Source of the DNA: JBBRLA01 sp038231615
Lineage (GTDB): Bacteria; Myxococcota_A; Polyangia; Palsa-1104; JAEUJZ01
Direction of reading: 5' to 3'
NCBI GenBank assembly: GCA_038231615.1
Contig: JBBRLA010000013.1
Location: 1 to 29,657 of the forward strand
DNA length: 29,657 nucleotides
The notes under the pieces were generated by a model. The model worked only from the letters and a program-made list of their open reading frames with translations. It searched no databases and was not told the origin of the DNA. This document shows, in pieces, positions 22,850-29,657 of the stretch (position 1 is the stretch's first letter; every line of letters starts with the position of its first letter). Position numbers and translations under genes: made by a program.

Positions 22850-23939
22850 GGCGGCTTTCCCCGGCTTTTCCCGGCGCGGCGGGGAGTACCGGCAGGTGGC
22901 GCAACGGGCGCGGGGTCTTGCGGGTCCAGCGTCGCCACATCCCCCGCAGGGCGAAGCTCACCAGCTGGGTCCGGGTCATGACGGCGAAGCGGGCCAGCTC
23001 ACAGCCCTGACACGGGATGGGCACCACGCCGCGGGCCAGCTCCTCGCGCAGCCGCTCCCGCCCTAGCAGGATCGTCTCGGGGGAGTCCTGCCCCATGCGC
23101 CCGAGCGCGTGGGCCTCGTCCTTGACCATGCAGCAGGCCGTGGCCAGCCCCTGGTGGTTGACATAAAGCCCCCCCTCCAGCCAGGGGCAGGTGCGCTGTG
23201 CCGGCCGCCAGCCTTGCATCATCTCGTCGAAAAAGCTGAGCACCCCAGTGCGCTGCTTGGCTCGCTGGATGCGGCGCACCCGGCGATCCGCGCGGTGGCC
23301 GACCCACAGGTCGTCAACTTCGTGCTCCACCAGTTGCTCGGCGGCCATTTCCGGGCGGTAGCGCTGGACATAGGGCTCCATGCGCTGTAGGGGTTGCAGG
23401 GTGATGCCGCCGTCCAGGCCGAGCTGTTCATAAAGATCCAGGATGGCGTCGAGCTGTCCCCGGGTGCTGCGCAGCACGGTGATGGAGAACCCGATCGCCG
23501 GTCGATCGAGGCCCCGTTCTTTGCGTCCTGTCACCAGGGCGCCAACGCCGCGCAGGACCTTGTCCAGCTTTCCCCCGCGGATGCGGCGGAATTCGTCGGG
23601 GTCGGCGGACTCCAGGGAAACCGAGACCTTTTCCAGGCCCGCATAAAGGAGCCGCCCAGCCACCTCGGGAGAGAGGTAGCTTCCATTGGTGATCAGCGAA
23701 ACGCGCAGGCCGCGCCCGCGGGCCAACTCGACCATGTCGAAGAAGCGCGGGTGCATCAGGGACTCGCCTTCGCCCTGGAGTTCGATATGCCGCAGGTCCG
23801 GGAAGGCGTCGAGGGTTTTGACGAAGTCCGCAAAGGGTAGATCGGCCTGGGGCATGTAGCGTCCGCAGCAGAAGCCGCAGGTGAAGTTGCACCGGGTGGT
23901 GGGCTCGATTTGCAGGAAGCGGACGGGGTCCATGGGCAT
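22833..23939 (-). CDS. Radical SAM protein with SPASM-like C-terminal domain
   Basis: A 368-aa radical S-adenosylmethionine enzyme. The [4Fe-4S] motif C17-x3-C21-x2-C24 lies in EPTTRCNFTCGFC. The family GEGE/GGE-type motif appears as ELQGEGESLMHP (53-64), and SLITNGS and VSVSLESADPDEFRRIRGG follow. The C-terminal part has C251-x12-G-x4-C269-C270 and C310-x2-C313, the Cys pattern of a SPASM/twitch auxiliary cluster domain. Such enzymes modify peptides, proteins or small molecules in the cytoplasm. The start is ATG 23939, whose A is shared with the TGA of the repeat-protein gene (TGATG); ATG 23933 is an alternative. Tight coupling makes the neighbouring repeat protein a candidate substrate, which is untested. 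Confidence 0.9.
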   Translation of the reverse strand: MPMDPVRFLQIEPTTRCNFTCGFCCGRYMPQADLPFADFVKTLDAFPDLRHIELQGEGESLMHPRFFDMVELARGRGLRVSLITNGSYLSPEVAGRLLYAGLEKVSVSLESADPDEFRRIRGGKLDKVLRGVGALVTGRKERGLDRPAIGFSITVLRSTRGQLDAILDLYEQLGLDGGITLQPLQRMEPYVQRYRPEMAAEQLVEHEVDDLWVGHRADRRVRRIQRAKQRTGVLSFFDEMMQGWRPAQRTCPWLEGGLYVNHQGLATACCMVKDEAHALGRMGQDSPETILLGRERLREELARGVVPIPCQGCELARFAVMTRTQLVSFALRGMWRRWTRKTPRPLRHLPVLPAAPGKAGESRLDPGP

Positions 23940-24856
23940 CAACGGGGCTGCCAGCCGAGGTGCTGATCAGGCAGCCGATCCGGCACAACCGCGGCGCTTA
24001 GCGCTTCGCGAGCAATCACCGCGGCGCTTAGCGCTTCGCGAGCAATCACCGCGGCGCTTAGCGCTTCGCGAGCAATCACCGCGGCGCTTAGCGCTTCGCG
24101 AGCCGGCACAACCGGGGCGCTTCGCGCTTCGCGAGCCGGCACAACCGGGGCGCTTCGCGCTTCGCGAGCCGGCACAACGGCGGCGCTTCGCGCTTCGCGA
24201 TCCGGCACAACCGCGGCGCTTCGCGCTTCGCGATCGATCTGCTCTAGCAGGAACGCGGCCTGTGCGGGGGTCAGGATGCCCTGATGGGCCAGCTCGATCT
24301 TGGCTTCTGGCTTGGCTTCGATCTTGGTTTCAATCTTGGCTTGCGGCTTCATTTCTCGTCTCTGGCGGACTACCAAAAATAGGGAGCTTTCCCCCTTGCG
24401 CAGGTTGAATCGCTTGCGAAAGACCCCTTTCCAGTCGCAGAGGACCTCCGCCCCTTCGTCGCGCAGGCGGCGCAGGGCGGCCTTGACGTAGCGCCGGGCG
24501 GGCCAGAAGTCGTAGGCGCTGACGTCGGCCAGGGCGACGACGATCAGACGACCCTTGTACCGCTCGCTCAGCTTGCCCAGCCGCGTCTTGAACTCCTGGT
24601 TCTGCTCGCTCGCTTCGCGGTCCTCGTGCAGCAGGACCACCACCTTGTCCTCGTAGCTGCCCAGCGACACCGGGCGATCGTCCAGGTCGCTCACGGTCAG
24701 GGCCGAGGCCGGGCATGACGCCGCGCTTTGCGCCTTGGGTCCGTCACCGGCCGGTGTCGAAGCCGCCTGGGCGACGGCGCTTCCAGGGACCATGGCCGCG
24801 GACCCGAGCCAGAGACCCAAAACGCCCGGCAGGCCCCAAAGGGCGAGTTTCTTCAT
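23939..24856 (-). CDS. Secreted thioredoxin-fold (YtfJ-like) protein with tandem C-terminal repeats
   Basis: A 305-aa exported protein. The signal peptide is MKKLALWG... with cleavage near AVAQA-AS (about 31). Residues 50-165 resemble the YtfJ-type thioredoxin fold (LTVSDLDDRPVSLGSYEDK, VALADVSAYDFWPARRYVKAALR, DWKGVFRKRFNLRKGESS). The redox CxxC is absent: HEDREASEQ stands at its place. A Lys/Glu/Ala repeat stretch (KIETKIEAKPEAKIE) interrupts the fold, and a final helix (LTPAQAAFLLEQI) closes it. Residues 209-293 are eight tandem units of 10 or 11 residues, REARSAAVVPA-like then REALSAAVIA. The ATG at 24856 is preferred over an upstream alternative because MKKL starts the signal peptide. 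It is coupled to the radical SAM gene. Confidence 0.75.
   Translation of the reverse strand: MKKLALWGLPGVLGLWLGSAAMVPGSAVAQAASTPAGDGPKAQSAASCPASALTVSDLDDRPVSLGSYEDKVVVLLHEDREASEQNQEFKTRLGKLSERYKGRLIVVALADVSAYDFWPARRYVKAALRRLRDEGAEVLCDWKGVFRKRFNLRKGESSLFLVVRQRREMKPQAKIETKIEAKPEAKIELAHQGILTPAQAAFLLEQIDREARSAAVVPDREARSAAVVPAREARSAPVVPAREARSAPVVPAREALSAAVIAREALSAAVIAREALSAAVIAREALSAAVVPDRLPDQHLGWQPR
23979..24233 (-). repeat. Eight-unit 30/33-bp coding tandem repeat
   Basis: Units lie at 23979-24011 (33 bp), 24012-24041, 24042-24071 and 24072-24101 (30 bp each, identical), and 24102-24134, 24135-24167, 24168-24200 and 24201-24233 (33 bp each). All share the core GGCGCTTNGCGCTTCGCGA. The 30-bp form lacks one codon (Pro) of the 33-bp form. 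Every unit keeps the reading frame. The copies are nearly identical in DNA, so expansion is recent. Confidence 0.95.
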
Positions 24857-24994
24857 TGCCCGGATACGATGCCCCCATTCCGACGGACAGTTCAAGGGGC
24901 GGTCGCCCACAATCTGAGCCGGGTACCCGTTGCCAGGTCCGGGCTGTCGGGGTCGGGGTCGAGTTGCCAGGTCGGGGCTGGGGCCAGGATCAGA
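24857..24994. other. Gap between haem protein and repeat-protein genes
   Basis: This 138-bp gap contains an 11-nt direct repeat, GTTGCCAGGTC, at 24929-24939 and 24963-24973 (34 bp apart), embedded in GGGGTCGGGGTC sequence. No convincing promoter or terminator is visible, so it is unclear whether the four downstream genes have their own promoter. Confidence 0.4.
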
Positions 24995-27856
24995 TCAGGG
25001 AAAGAGTTCTGCCGCCCGCCGGGCCGCGGCGGTCTGCGCCAGCTCCGCGGCCACCACGGGGGTCAGCCAGGTGACCCCGCCGGTCCCCTCGTGCCAGGCC
25101 GTGGGCCCCTTTGGAGACGAGGGAGACAGCAGCGGACGGCCCTCCTTGTCCTGATGACACGAAAGACAGCCGCTGCCCCCCACGGGGAGAGGGGCGGCCC
25201 CGGTCGCCGTCCCCGTCGCCGTCCCCTGGGCCACCCTGAGCCGCCCGTCACCGTCGTAGCTGTAGCCATCCAGCGCCCCCGAAGGCAGTTCCACCAGCAC
25301 CTCGGCGTCGCGCAGGCCGGAGCCCGGGTCCATGGTCTGCACCAGCGAGACCTTCGAGAGCCCCGAGGCGAAGCGCACCCGCACCCGGCGATCGACCCGG
25401 GCCTGGGCCTCCCCGGCAGCCAGGTAGACCGGCCGCGCCGCCTGCAAGGCCTCGCCATGGCGCTGCACCAGTTCCCCCAAAGTCCCCGGCACGTCCCCCC
25501 GGGCTTGCCGCAGCCGCAGCCCCTCGCCATCCAGCTCGGTCCCCCGGGGCAGCTTCTCGCCCCGCTCCCACCAGGCCAGGTGATCGCGATAACCCGGCGC
25601 GTCCAGATCGTGCACCAAAAAGGCGCCGGGGTGCGCCGGATCCGGTCGCAGGGGTTCTCCCGTGGCCGCCTGCACGTAGGCCTGGATGCGGGCCAGGGTG
25701 GCTACGTCCCGGGTGGCGGGATGGAAGGAGCGCTCCGGCGAAAGGGTCTGCACCACCCGATTGGCCGCGGCCAACAGTTCCCCCAAACGCTCCGAGAGCT
25801 GCGCCGCCTCCGCCACCGGCAGGTGACCGAGCACGGCCCGCGGCCTCAGCTCGACGATGCCCTGACGCAAAAGGGCCAGGTGCGCGACCCCGTCCTCCGC
25901 CGTCTTCACGCCGGGGAGCGGGCAATGTCCGGCCTGGGCGCAGGACGCCAACAGACCCGCCATCGCCACCTGCCCCTCCACCGCGGTCCACTTCTCCGCC
26001 AAATCCCGACCGGCGGTGCTCCCGGAGAGCTGCCCTCGGCGGGGCCCCAGGGTGGAGGCCACGCGATCGCGGGCCACGGCCAGGGCCAGGAGGGCGGCCT
26101 GAAGCTCCGGGGTCACCCCGGTGGGTGCCGGCAGCGCCGTCGCGAACTCCCGGCCGCTTTCCACGGGGACATCCAGCCGCAAAAGGGCCGCGCCGGGGAT
26201 GCCGCGGCGCAGGAGCACCACCTCGCCGCCGGGCCCGCCTGAAGAGAGCACGCTGGCATAGACGAAGGGCGGGACGGCAAAATAACGGATCGGCGCCCGC
26301 TCCCGTGGGTCGGCCCACAGCCCCTGCAAGCGGAAGATCGCCGATCGCTCCTGCAGCAGCAGCTTTCGCAGCTCTCCCGCCGGGGCGAAGGCCCGCAAGT
26401 GGGCCTCGCCGGTGGCCTGGGTGACCCCCAGGATTGCCGCCCCTTCCGGCGACAGGGGGACCTGCAGCGCCACCGGCGCATCCGCGGGCAGCGTCGAAAG
26501 CCGGGCCAGCCCGGACGGGTCCTGGTCCTGTGGCCGCAGCGGCGCCGCCCAGGAAAGAATCGTCGCCGCGTCGATCAAAAGAGGCCGCCGCCGTCCATCG
26601 ACCCGTTCGCTGAGCAGCACATACGGGTAGCCCGGCGGCAGCGCGGAAAGGAGCCGTACCACCTCCTCGGGCTGATCCACCGCCCGTTGCAGGCTCGTCA
26701 GGCACAGCGGCAAGGCCGCCGAGACCATCGTGTCGCCGACCAGCCCGTGCAGCGTTCGTTTGCCTTCCGGCATGTCGCCGTGGATGCGCGCCGGCAGCGT
26801 CTGTGGCGGCAGGCGTCGCGCCAAAAGGAGGTCGGCTTCGGTGGCCCCTTCCAGGAAGCGTCTGGCGGCGCTGCCGTCGTAGCCGAAGCGCTGCGCCACC
26901 TTCTCCGTGGGCTCGCCCAGGATGCCGGAGAGCAGCCGGCTCAACACCGGGACGTCTGAGAGGAATTCGTAGACCGACTCGGCCTTGCCGGCGGGGAGGC
27001 CGGAAAGCTGGTCCTTGTGCTGCGCGCGCCAGGTGGCAAACCCGGGCAGGGCCGTCGCTGCCTGCTGTGCCAGCGAGAGCGCCGTGTCGCGGTCCACGCC
27101 GCCGCGCCGCAGATCGATAAAGGCCGCGCTGCCGGCCTGGCTGTGCCCAAGCTGGGCCGCCTGGGCGCTGGGCAGGCCCCAATGTCGAACCAACCGGCCC
27201 GCCCGCACCTCCGCCGACTCGCCGGGGTCGGCGAGCGCCCCGTCTCGGCGCAGCGTCCCGTCCCGGTTCAGCTCGTAGACCAGGCCGCGGTCGTAGTCGG
27301 TGGCGGTGACGCTGCCGTGGCCGGACAGGACGCGATACAGCACGTCGCCCGAGCGGCTGACGTATTCGACAAGGGTGGTGTCGGGGTCCGTGCCGCCGGC
27401 CTCGCGCCGCAGCACCCCCTCGGGCAAATCGTGCAGGATGTCGCCGAGGGCGATGCGCAGCGCCTCCGCGGTCCCGCTGCCTGCCGTGGCCGTCGCGCCG
27501 GGCAATGCCGGGTGCAGCGAGAGCGACATCTCGGTCCGGGGCACGGCGAAGTCCTGCGGCGTTCGCCCCGGGCCGGCGCTGGTTTTGCTGCTCTGGCTGG
27601 TCTGGCTGGTCTGGCCGGCGCTGGTTTTGCTGGTCTGGCTGCCGGCGCCTGTCGAGTTCTTGAACCCCCCCCCGGAAAGCAACCCGGCGGCGGGGTGCTC
27701 CTTGCCGAGCTTGCCGTAGCAGCCCGGCTGCCGTGGGTCCAGGCAGCGCGCCGAGTCTTGCGCTGCGGTCCTGGACCCGCTTTTCAGCTTGTATCCCAAA
27801 ACACCCACCACTACGATGGCAAGGACCACAAGGAGAGCCTGAACCGCACCGCTCAT
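24995..27856 (-). CDS. Large membrane-anchored protein with one C-terminal haem c site
   Basis: A 953-aa protein I cannot place in a family. Residues 4-24 form an N-terminal membrane anchor (VQALLVVLAIVVVGVLGY). A Ser/Thr/Gln/Lys repeat linker (SQTSKTSAGQTSQ) and a long, mostly helical region follow, predicted to lie in the periplasm. Near the end, residues 897-901 are CLSCH in SGCLSCHQDKEGRPLL, the CxxCH motif for covalent haem c. Only one such motif is present and a distal Met ligand is not obvious. The start ATG 27856 lies 4 nt after the stop of the upstream oxidoreductase; longer readings run into that gene. A role in envelope electron transfer or haem-based sensing is possible. Confidence 0.75.
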   Translation of the reverse strand: MSGAVQALLVVLAIVVVGVLGYKLKSGSRTAAQDSARCLDPRQPGCYGKLGKEHPAAGLLSGGGFKNSTGAGSQTSKTSAGQTSQTSQSSKTSAGPGRTPQDFAVPRTEMSLSLHPALPGATATAGSGTAEALRIALGDILHDLPEGVLRREAGGTDPDTTLVEYVSRSGDVLYRVLSGHGSVTATDYDRGLVYELNRDGTLRRDGALADPGESAEVRAGRLVRHWGLPSAQAAQLGHSQAGSAAFIDLRRGGVDRDTALSLAQQAATALPGFATWRAQHKDQLSGLPAGKAESVYEFLSDVPVLSRLLSGILGEPTEKVAQRFGYDGSAARRFLEGATEADLLLARRLPPQTLPARIHGDMPEGKRTLHGLVGDTMVSAALPLCLTSLQRAVDQPEEVVRLLSALPPGYPYVLLSERVDGRRRPLLIDAATILSWAAPLRPQDQDPSGLARLSTLPADAPVALQVPLSPEGAAILGVTQATGEAHLRAFAPAGELRKLLLQERSAIFRLQGLWADPRERAPIRYFAVPPFVYASVLSSGGPGGEVVLLRRGIPGAALLRLDVPVESGREFATALPAPTGVTPELQAALLALAVARDRVASTLGPRRGQLSGSTAGRDLAEKWTAVEGQVAMAGLLASCAQAGHCPLPGVKTAEDGVAHLALLRQGIVELRPRAVLGHLPVAEAAQLSERLGELLAAANRVVQTLSPERSFHPATRDVATLARIQAYVQAATGEPLRPDPAHPGAFLVHDLDAPGYRDHLAWWERGEKLPRGTELDGEGLRLRQARGDVPGTLGELVQRHGEALQAARPVYLAAGEAQARVDRRVRVRFASGLSKVSLVQTMDPGSGLRDAEVLVELPSGALDGYSYDGDGRLRVAQGTATGTATGAAPLPVGGSGCLSCHQDKEGRPLLSPSSPKGPTAWHEGTGGVTWLTPVVAAELAQTAAARRAAELFP
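27571..27648 (-). repeat. Short repeats coding a Ser/Thr linker in the haem protein
   Basis: The segment GGCCGGCGCTGGTTTTGCTG occurs twice (27571-27590 and 27613-27632), with copies of TCTGGCTGG between and after. It encodes the SQTSKTSAGQTSQTSQ-type linker directly after the membrane anchor. The high DNA identity suggests recent slippage or duplication. Confidence 0.75.
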
Positions 27857-27860
27857 CCCA

Positions 27861-29168
27861 TCAGCATACCACTGTCTCGTCCGCCATGACCGGGACCTGG
27901 CGGGCCCCGCTGTGCCCATACAGGTCCAGCCCGGGGTCCTCGTGCAGCAGAGCATACACCCCGCGCACCTGCGCGTGTCCGGTGCGCAGAAGGAACGCGC
28001 TGTTCCGCCCGTAGCTCTTGGCGCCCAGAATATAAAACCGCGGCTCCGGGTTCTTCAGCGTCTCCGGCCCCGGGGTCGGCTGGGCCAGGCAGTCCCCGGA
28101 GCCGACCCCCAAGGAGAGCAGCGACGCCGCCAGCTTCATCGGCCCCCGGGAGGCGTAGCACTCGTGGATCTGCAGCTCGCGGTACAGGCTGTTGTCGGGG
28201 CTGTAGCCGGTCAGGCCGATGACCTCGTCGAAGAGTTCGTCCTGGATGTGCTGGTTGCCCAGGCGCAGCGTCACCCGCATGCGGTGCCCCTCGGCGGACA
28301 TGGCGTCCACGAAGGCCCCGGGCAGGAACCGCAGCGGTTTGCCCGTGGCTGCATGGGCCAAGTCGTTTGCCTCGCGGATCAGCCGATCGCGTCCGGGCAG
28401 CGGGTCGTGACCGATCTCATGGGGGGGATCGTAGGGGGTGAGCCGGGTGCTTCGTACGGCCCAGACCACCTCGGTCCGCGGCGCCTCGCGGCACAGTCGG
28501 GTAAGCGCGCACACCGCGGTGGCCGCCGAGAGCCCGCCCCCGACCACGAGCACCCGCTTGTCGGCGAAGCGGACGCGGTCTTGGCCCAGCACGTCGGGCG
28601 GGTGGCGCACCAGCCGGTCGCCCAGCCAGCGTTCCCCCGGCGCCGGAATGCCGCCGTCGCCGATGGCGTTGGGGCAATCGTAGGTGCCGGTGCAGTCGAG
28701 GACCACGTCGGCGTGCTCGACATGCTCTCCGGTGCGGCCCTCGATGAGCATGCGGAAGGGGTGCCGGACCCGCCCGGCCTGCCCGATCAGGTCTCCCTTG
28801 AGCAGCCCGTTGCGCCCGACCGCCACCACCCGGCTCGACAGGCGCAGCCGCCCGTCCAGCAGGGGGTCGCGGGACAGGGGCAGGAGATACTGGGAGACGA
28901 ACTCTGCCCCGGTGGGGCAGACGTCCGGATCGGTAGCGGGGTAGCCGGCCTGCGCCAGACGCCGCTTGCCAAGCGGCGTCTGGTTCATGGACCACGGTGA
29001 GAAGAGCCGCACATGATGCCAGGAGTGGACGGCGCTGGCGACCTCGGCCTTCTCGAACACGACCACGTCGTGCCCCAAACTCCTGCCGTAGATCGCGGCC
29101 TCCAATCCGATGGGGCCGGCGCCAAGAATGGCCATGCGAAGGGGGGGCGACCGGTCAGCGTGCTGCAT
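27861..29168 (-). CDS. FAD/NAD(P)-dependent flavoprotein oxidoreductase
   Basis: A 435-aa flavoprotein of the two-dinucleotide-binding-domain kind (flavin monooxygenase or thioredoxin-reductase-like). The FAD-binding Rossmann motif GAGPIGLEA starts at residue 16. A second motif, VLVVGGGLSAATAV (206-219), would bind NAD(P)H. HHVRLFSPWSMNQTP and DVVLDCTGTYDCPN are typical of uncharacterised flavoproteins of this type. No CxxC redox pair like that of thioredoxin reductase is seen. GGGAG lies 6 nt before ATG 29168. It is the first gene of the leftward cluster and is followed after 4 nt by the haem protein, so an electron-transfer link between the two is plausible but inferred. Confidence 0.87.
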   Translation of the reverse strand: MQHADRSPPLRMAILGAGPIGLEAAIYGRSLGHDVVVFEKAEVASAVHSWHHVRLFSPWSMNQTPLGKRRLAQAGYPATDPDVCPTGAEFVSQYLLPLSRDPLLDGRLRLSSRVVAVGRNGLLKGDLIGQAGRVRHPFRMLIEGRTGEHVEHADVVLDCTGTYDCPNAIGDGGIPAPGERWLGDRLVRHPPDVLGQDRVRFADKRVLVVGGGLSAATAVCALTRLCREAPRTEVVWAVRSTRLTPYDPPHEIGHDPLPGRDRLIREANDLAHAATGKPLRFLPGAFVDAMSAEGHRMRVTLRLGNQHIQDELFDEVIGLTGYSPDNSLYRELQIHECYASRGPMKLAASLLSLGVGSGDCLAQPTPGPETLKNPEPRFYILGAKSYGRNSAFLLRTGHAQVRGVYALLHEDPGLDLYGHSGARQVPVMADETVVC

Positions 29169-29190
29169 ATTATCTCCCGTTGCACCTGCC

Positions 29191-29220
29191 AGAATAAGAG
29201 ATGCGTCTTATCCCGCACAA
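29191..29220 (-). promoter_or_regulatory. Promoter and operator-like repeat of the flavoprotein operon
   Basis: On the - strand, TTGTGC (29215-29220) and TATTCT (29191-29196) are 18 nt apart, a plausible -35/-10 pair. An inverted repeat ATAAGA-gatgcg-TCTTAT (29194-29211) covers the -10 and spacer, a position where a bound repressor would block RNA polymerase. Confidence 0.45.
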
Positions 29221-29578
29221 GCTACAAAATGGAGAAATTCGTTTTAAAGAAGCAGAATTCGCACGGGGGCCGGCGGCCTCAGGTGCGCCTCGGGCGCCGA
29301 TGTATGGAATCGACTGCGGCGAAGGCCTGATCCAGCCTTAAAGGGGTGCACCGCACCGGACGTCATGCTGGCGCGATGGATCGATCGATCAATTGATCGA
29401 TCGATCAAAAGATGCACACTGCCGGTCCAGGATCGTTCGTGGGCAAATTTGTACGATTATCTAGAACCGATTTTGTTGATTGTTGAATATAAATTTATTT
29501 TGTCGTGGTTCACGTGAATAAATGCGCCAACTTTGACTTTTCGGCCCGGGAATAATTTATCGGTGAGGACATTTTTTG
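29221..29578. other. AT-rich right-hand intergenic region
   Basis: No gene is supported. The base composition falls sharply from about 29430 on, to clearly AT-rich. The stretch contains a 28-bp palindrome (29379-29406), a small GGTGC-acc-GCACC hairpin (29345-29357), and a possible rightward promoter: TTGACT (29533-29538), 17 nt, then TTTATC (29556-29561). That promoter would serve the partial gene at the window edge. Confidence 0.5.
29379..29406. repeat. 28-bp perfect palindrome of GATC units
   Basis: Three GATC units on each side of a central AATT make a perfect 28-bp palindrome with no spacer. It contains six GATC sites, or interleaved CGAT sites. It stands alone in non-coding DNA at the border with AT-rich sequence. 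It could be a protein-binding site, a methylation-sensitive switch or a cruciform-forming site. Confidence 0.85.
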
Positions 29579-29657
29579 ATGCGCAATGTGTTGAAACATA
29601 TTTTTCGAAGTTGCGGAAATTTCAGCTTGAATCTTGCTTATTGCATTAATACGATAA
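29579..29657 (+). CDS. Start of a gene running off the right edge
   Basis: The frame is open from ATG 29579 to the window end (26 codons: MRNVLKHIFRSCGNF and onward). GAGGA lies 9-10 nt upstream and a TTGACT/TTTATC promoter-like pair lies before that. Codon use is AT-rich, unlike every other gene here, suggesting foreign origin if it is real. Too little is visible to assign a function. Confidence 0.3.
   Translation, partial: MRNVLKHIFRSCGNFSLNLAYCINTI

Noticed and set aside
23979..24233. CRISPR array
   Set aside because: The 30/33-bp units are directly adjacent with no variable spacers, and every unit stays in the reading frame of the exported protein.
29229..29330. 33-aa + strand ORF (MEKFVLKKQN...)
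   Set aside because: No ribosome-binding site, basic low-complexity end, and it sits over the upstream region of the leftward flavoprotein promoter.

Overview
The window looks like chromosomal DNA from a GC-rich Gram-negative bacterium, most likely Myxococcota (the former Deltaproteobacteria). The signs are: two transmembrane Ser/Thr protein kinases; a TPR protein of the 'KxxYKKxWFW' C-terminal-anchor type; a lipoprotein built of many 'DVWAVGxxGTLLHY' propeller repeats; a secreted zinc peptidase with a MYXO-CTERM-like tail; a Uma2-family nuclease-like protein; and a lone Flp-type pilin behind an almost perfect sigma-54 promoter. This assignment is an inference from gene content. No rRNA or tRNA gene was recognised.

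Region 1 (1-2700) looks accessory, possibly a phage or mobile-element remnant. It opens with a string of hairpins (72-280) and a small hypothetical gene. Next come an XRE-type repressor with a perfect palindrome at its own promoter, a small Cys-containing ORF, and a leftward three-gene operon: a TTG-started 51-aa basic peptide, a 131-aa unknown, and a RuvC-like Holliday junction resolvase. The resolvase is broken by a frameshift in a seven-C tract. Region 2 (2750-9900) is core-like. It holds a solitary ftsZ, divergent from an ECF sigma factor plus zinc-binding membrane anti-sigma pair, then a HupE/UreJ-like membrane protein, a Uma2 protein with a heptad-repeat tail, and an acyltransferase-3 membrane protein whose promoter implies a leaderless mRNA. 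Region 3 (9800-18150) has a large secreted metallopeptidase (leftward) and a rightward four-gene operon of kinase, kinase, propeller lipoprotein and TPR-TM protein. Each gene of that operon overlaps the next by 4 nt, which suggests an envelope signalling unit. Region 4 (18150-18710) is the pilin with its sigma-54 promoter and a strong terminator.

Region 5 (18900-29170) is the most unusual part: six leftward genes in a row. In transcription order they are a FAD/NAD(P) oxidoreductase, a large membrane-anchored protein with one C-terminal CxxCH haem site, a secreted thioredoxin-fold (YtfJ-like) protein ending in eight tandem 10/11-residue repeats, a radical SAM/SPASM protein, a fusion of a degenerate M1-aminopeptidase-like ectodomain to an Omp85/BamA-like barrel, and an outer-membrane porin-like protein. 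The last four overlap by 1 to 17 nt and are probably translationally coupled. This is the best candidate for an undescribed system: possibly radical-SAM modification of a repeat-bearing exported protein, with a dedicated outer-membrane partner. The right edge (29170-29657) changes to AT-rich DNA. It holds a 28-bp perfect GATC-rich palindrome and the start of a gene that runs off the window.
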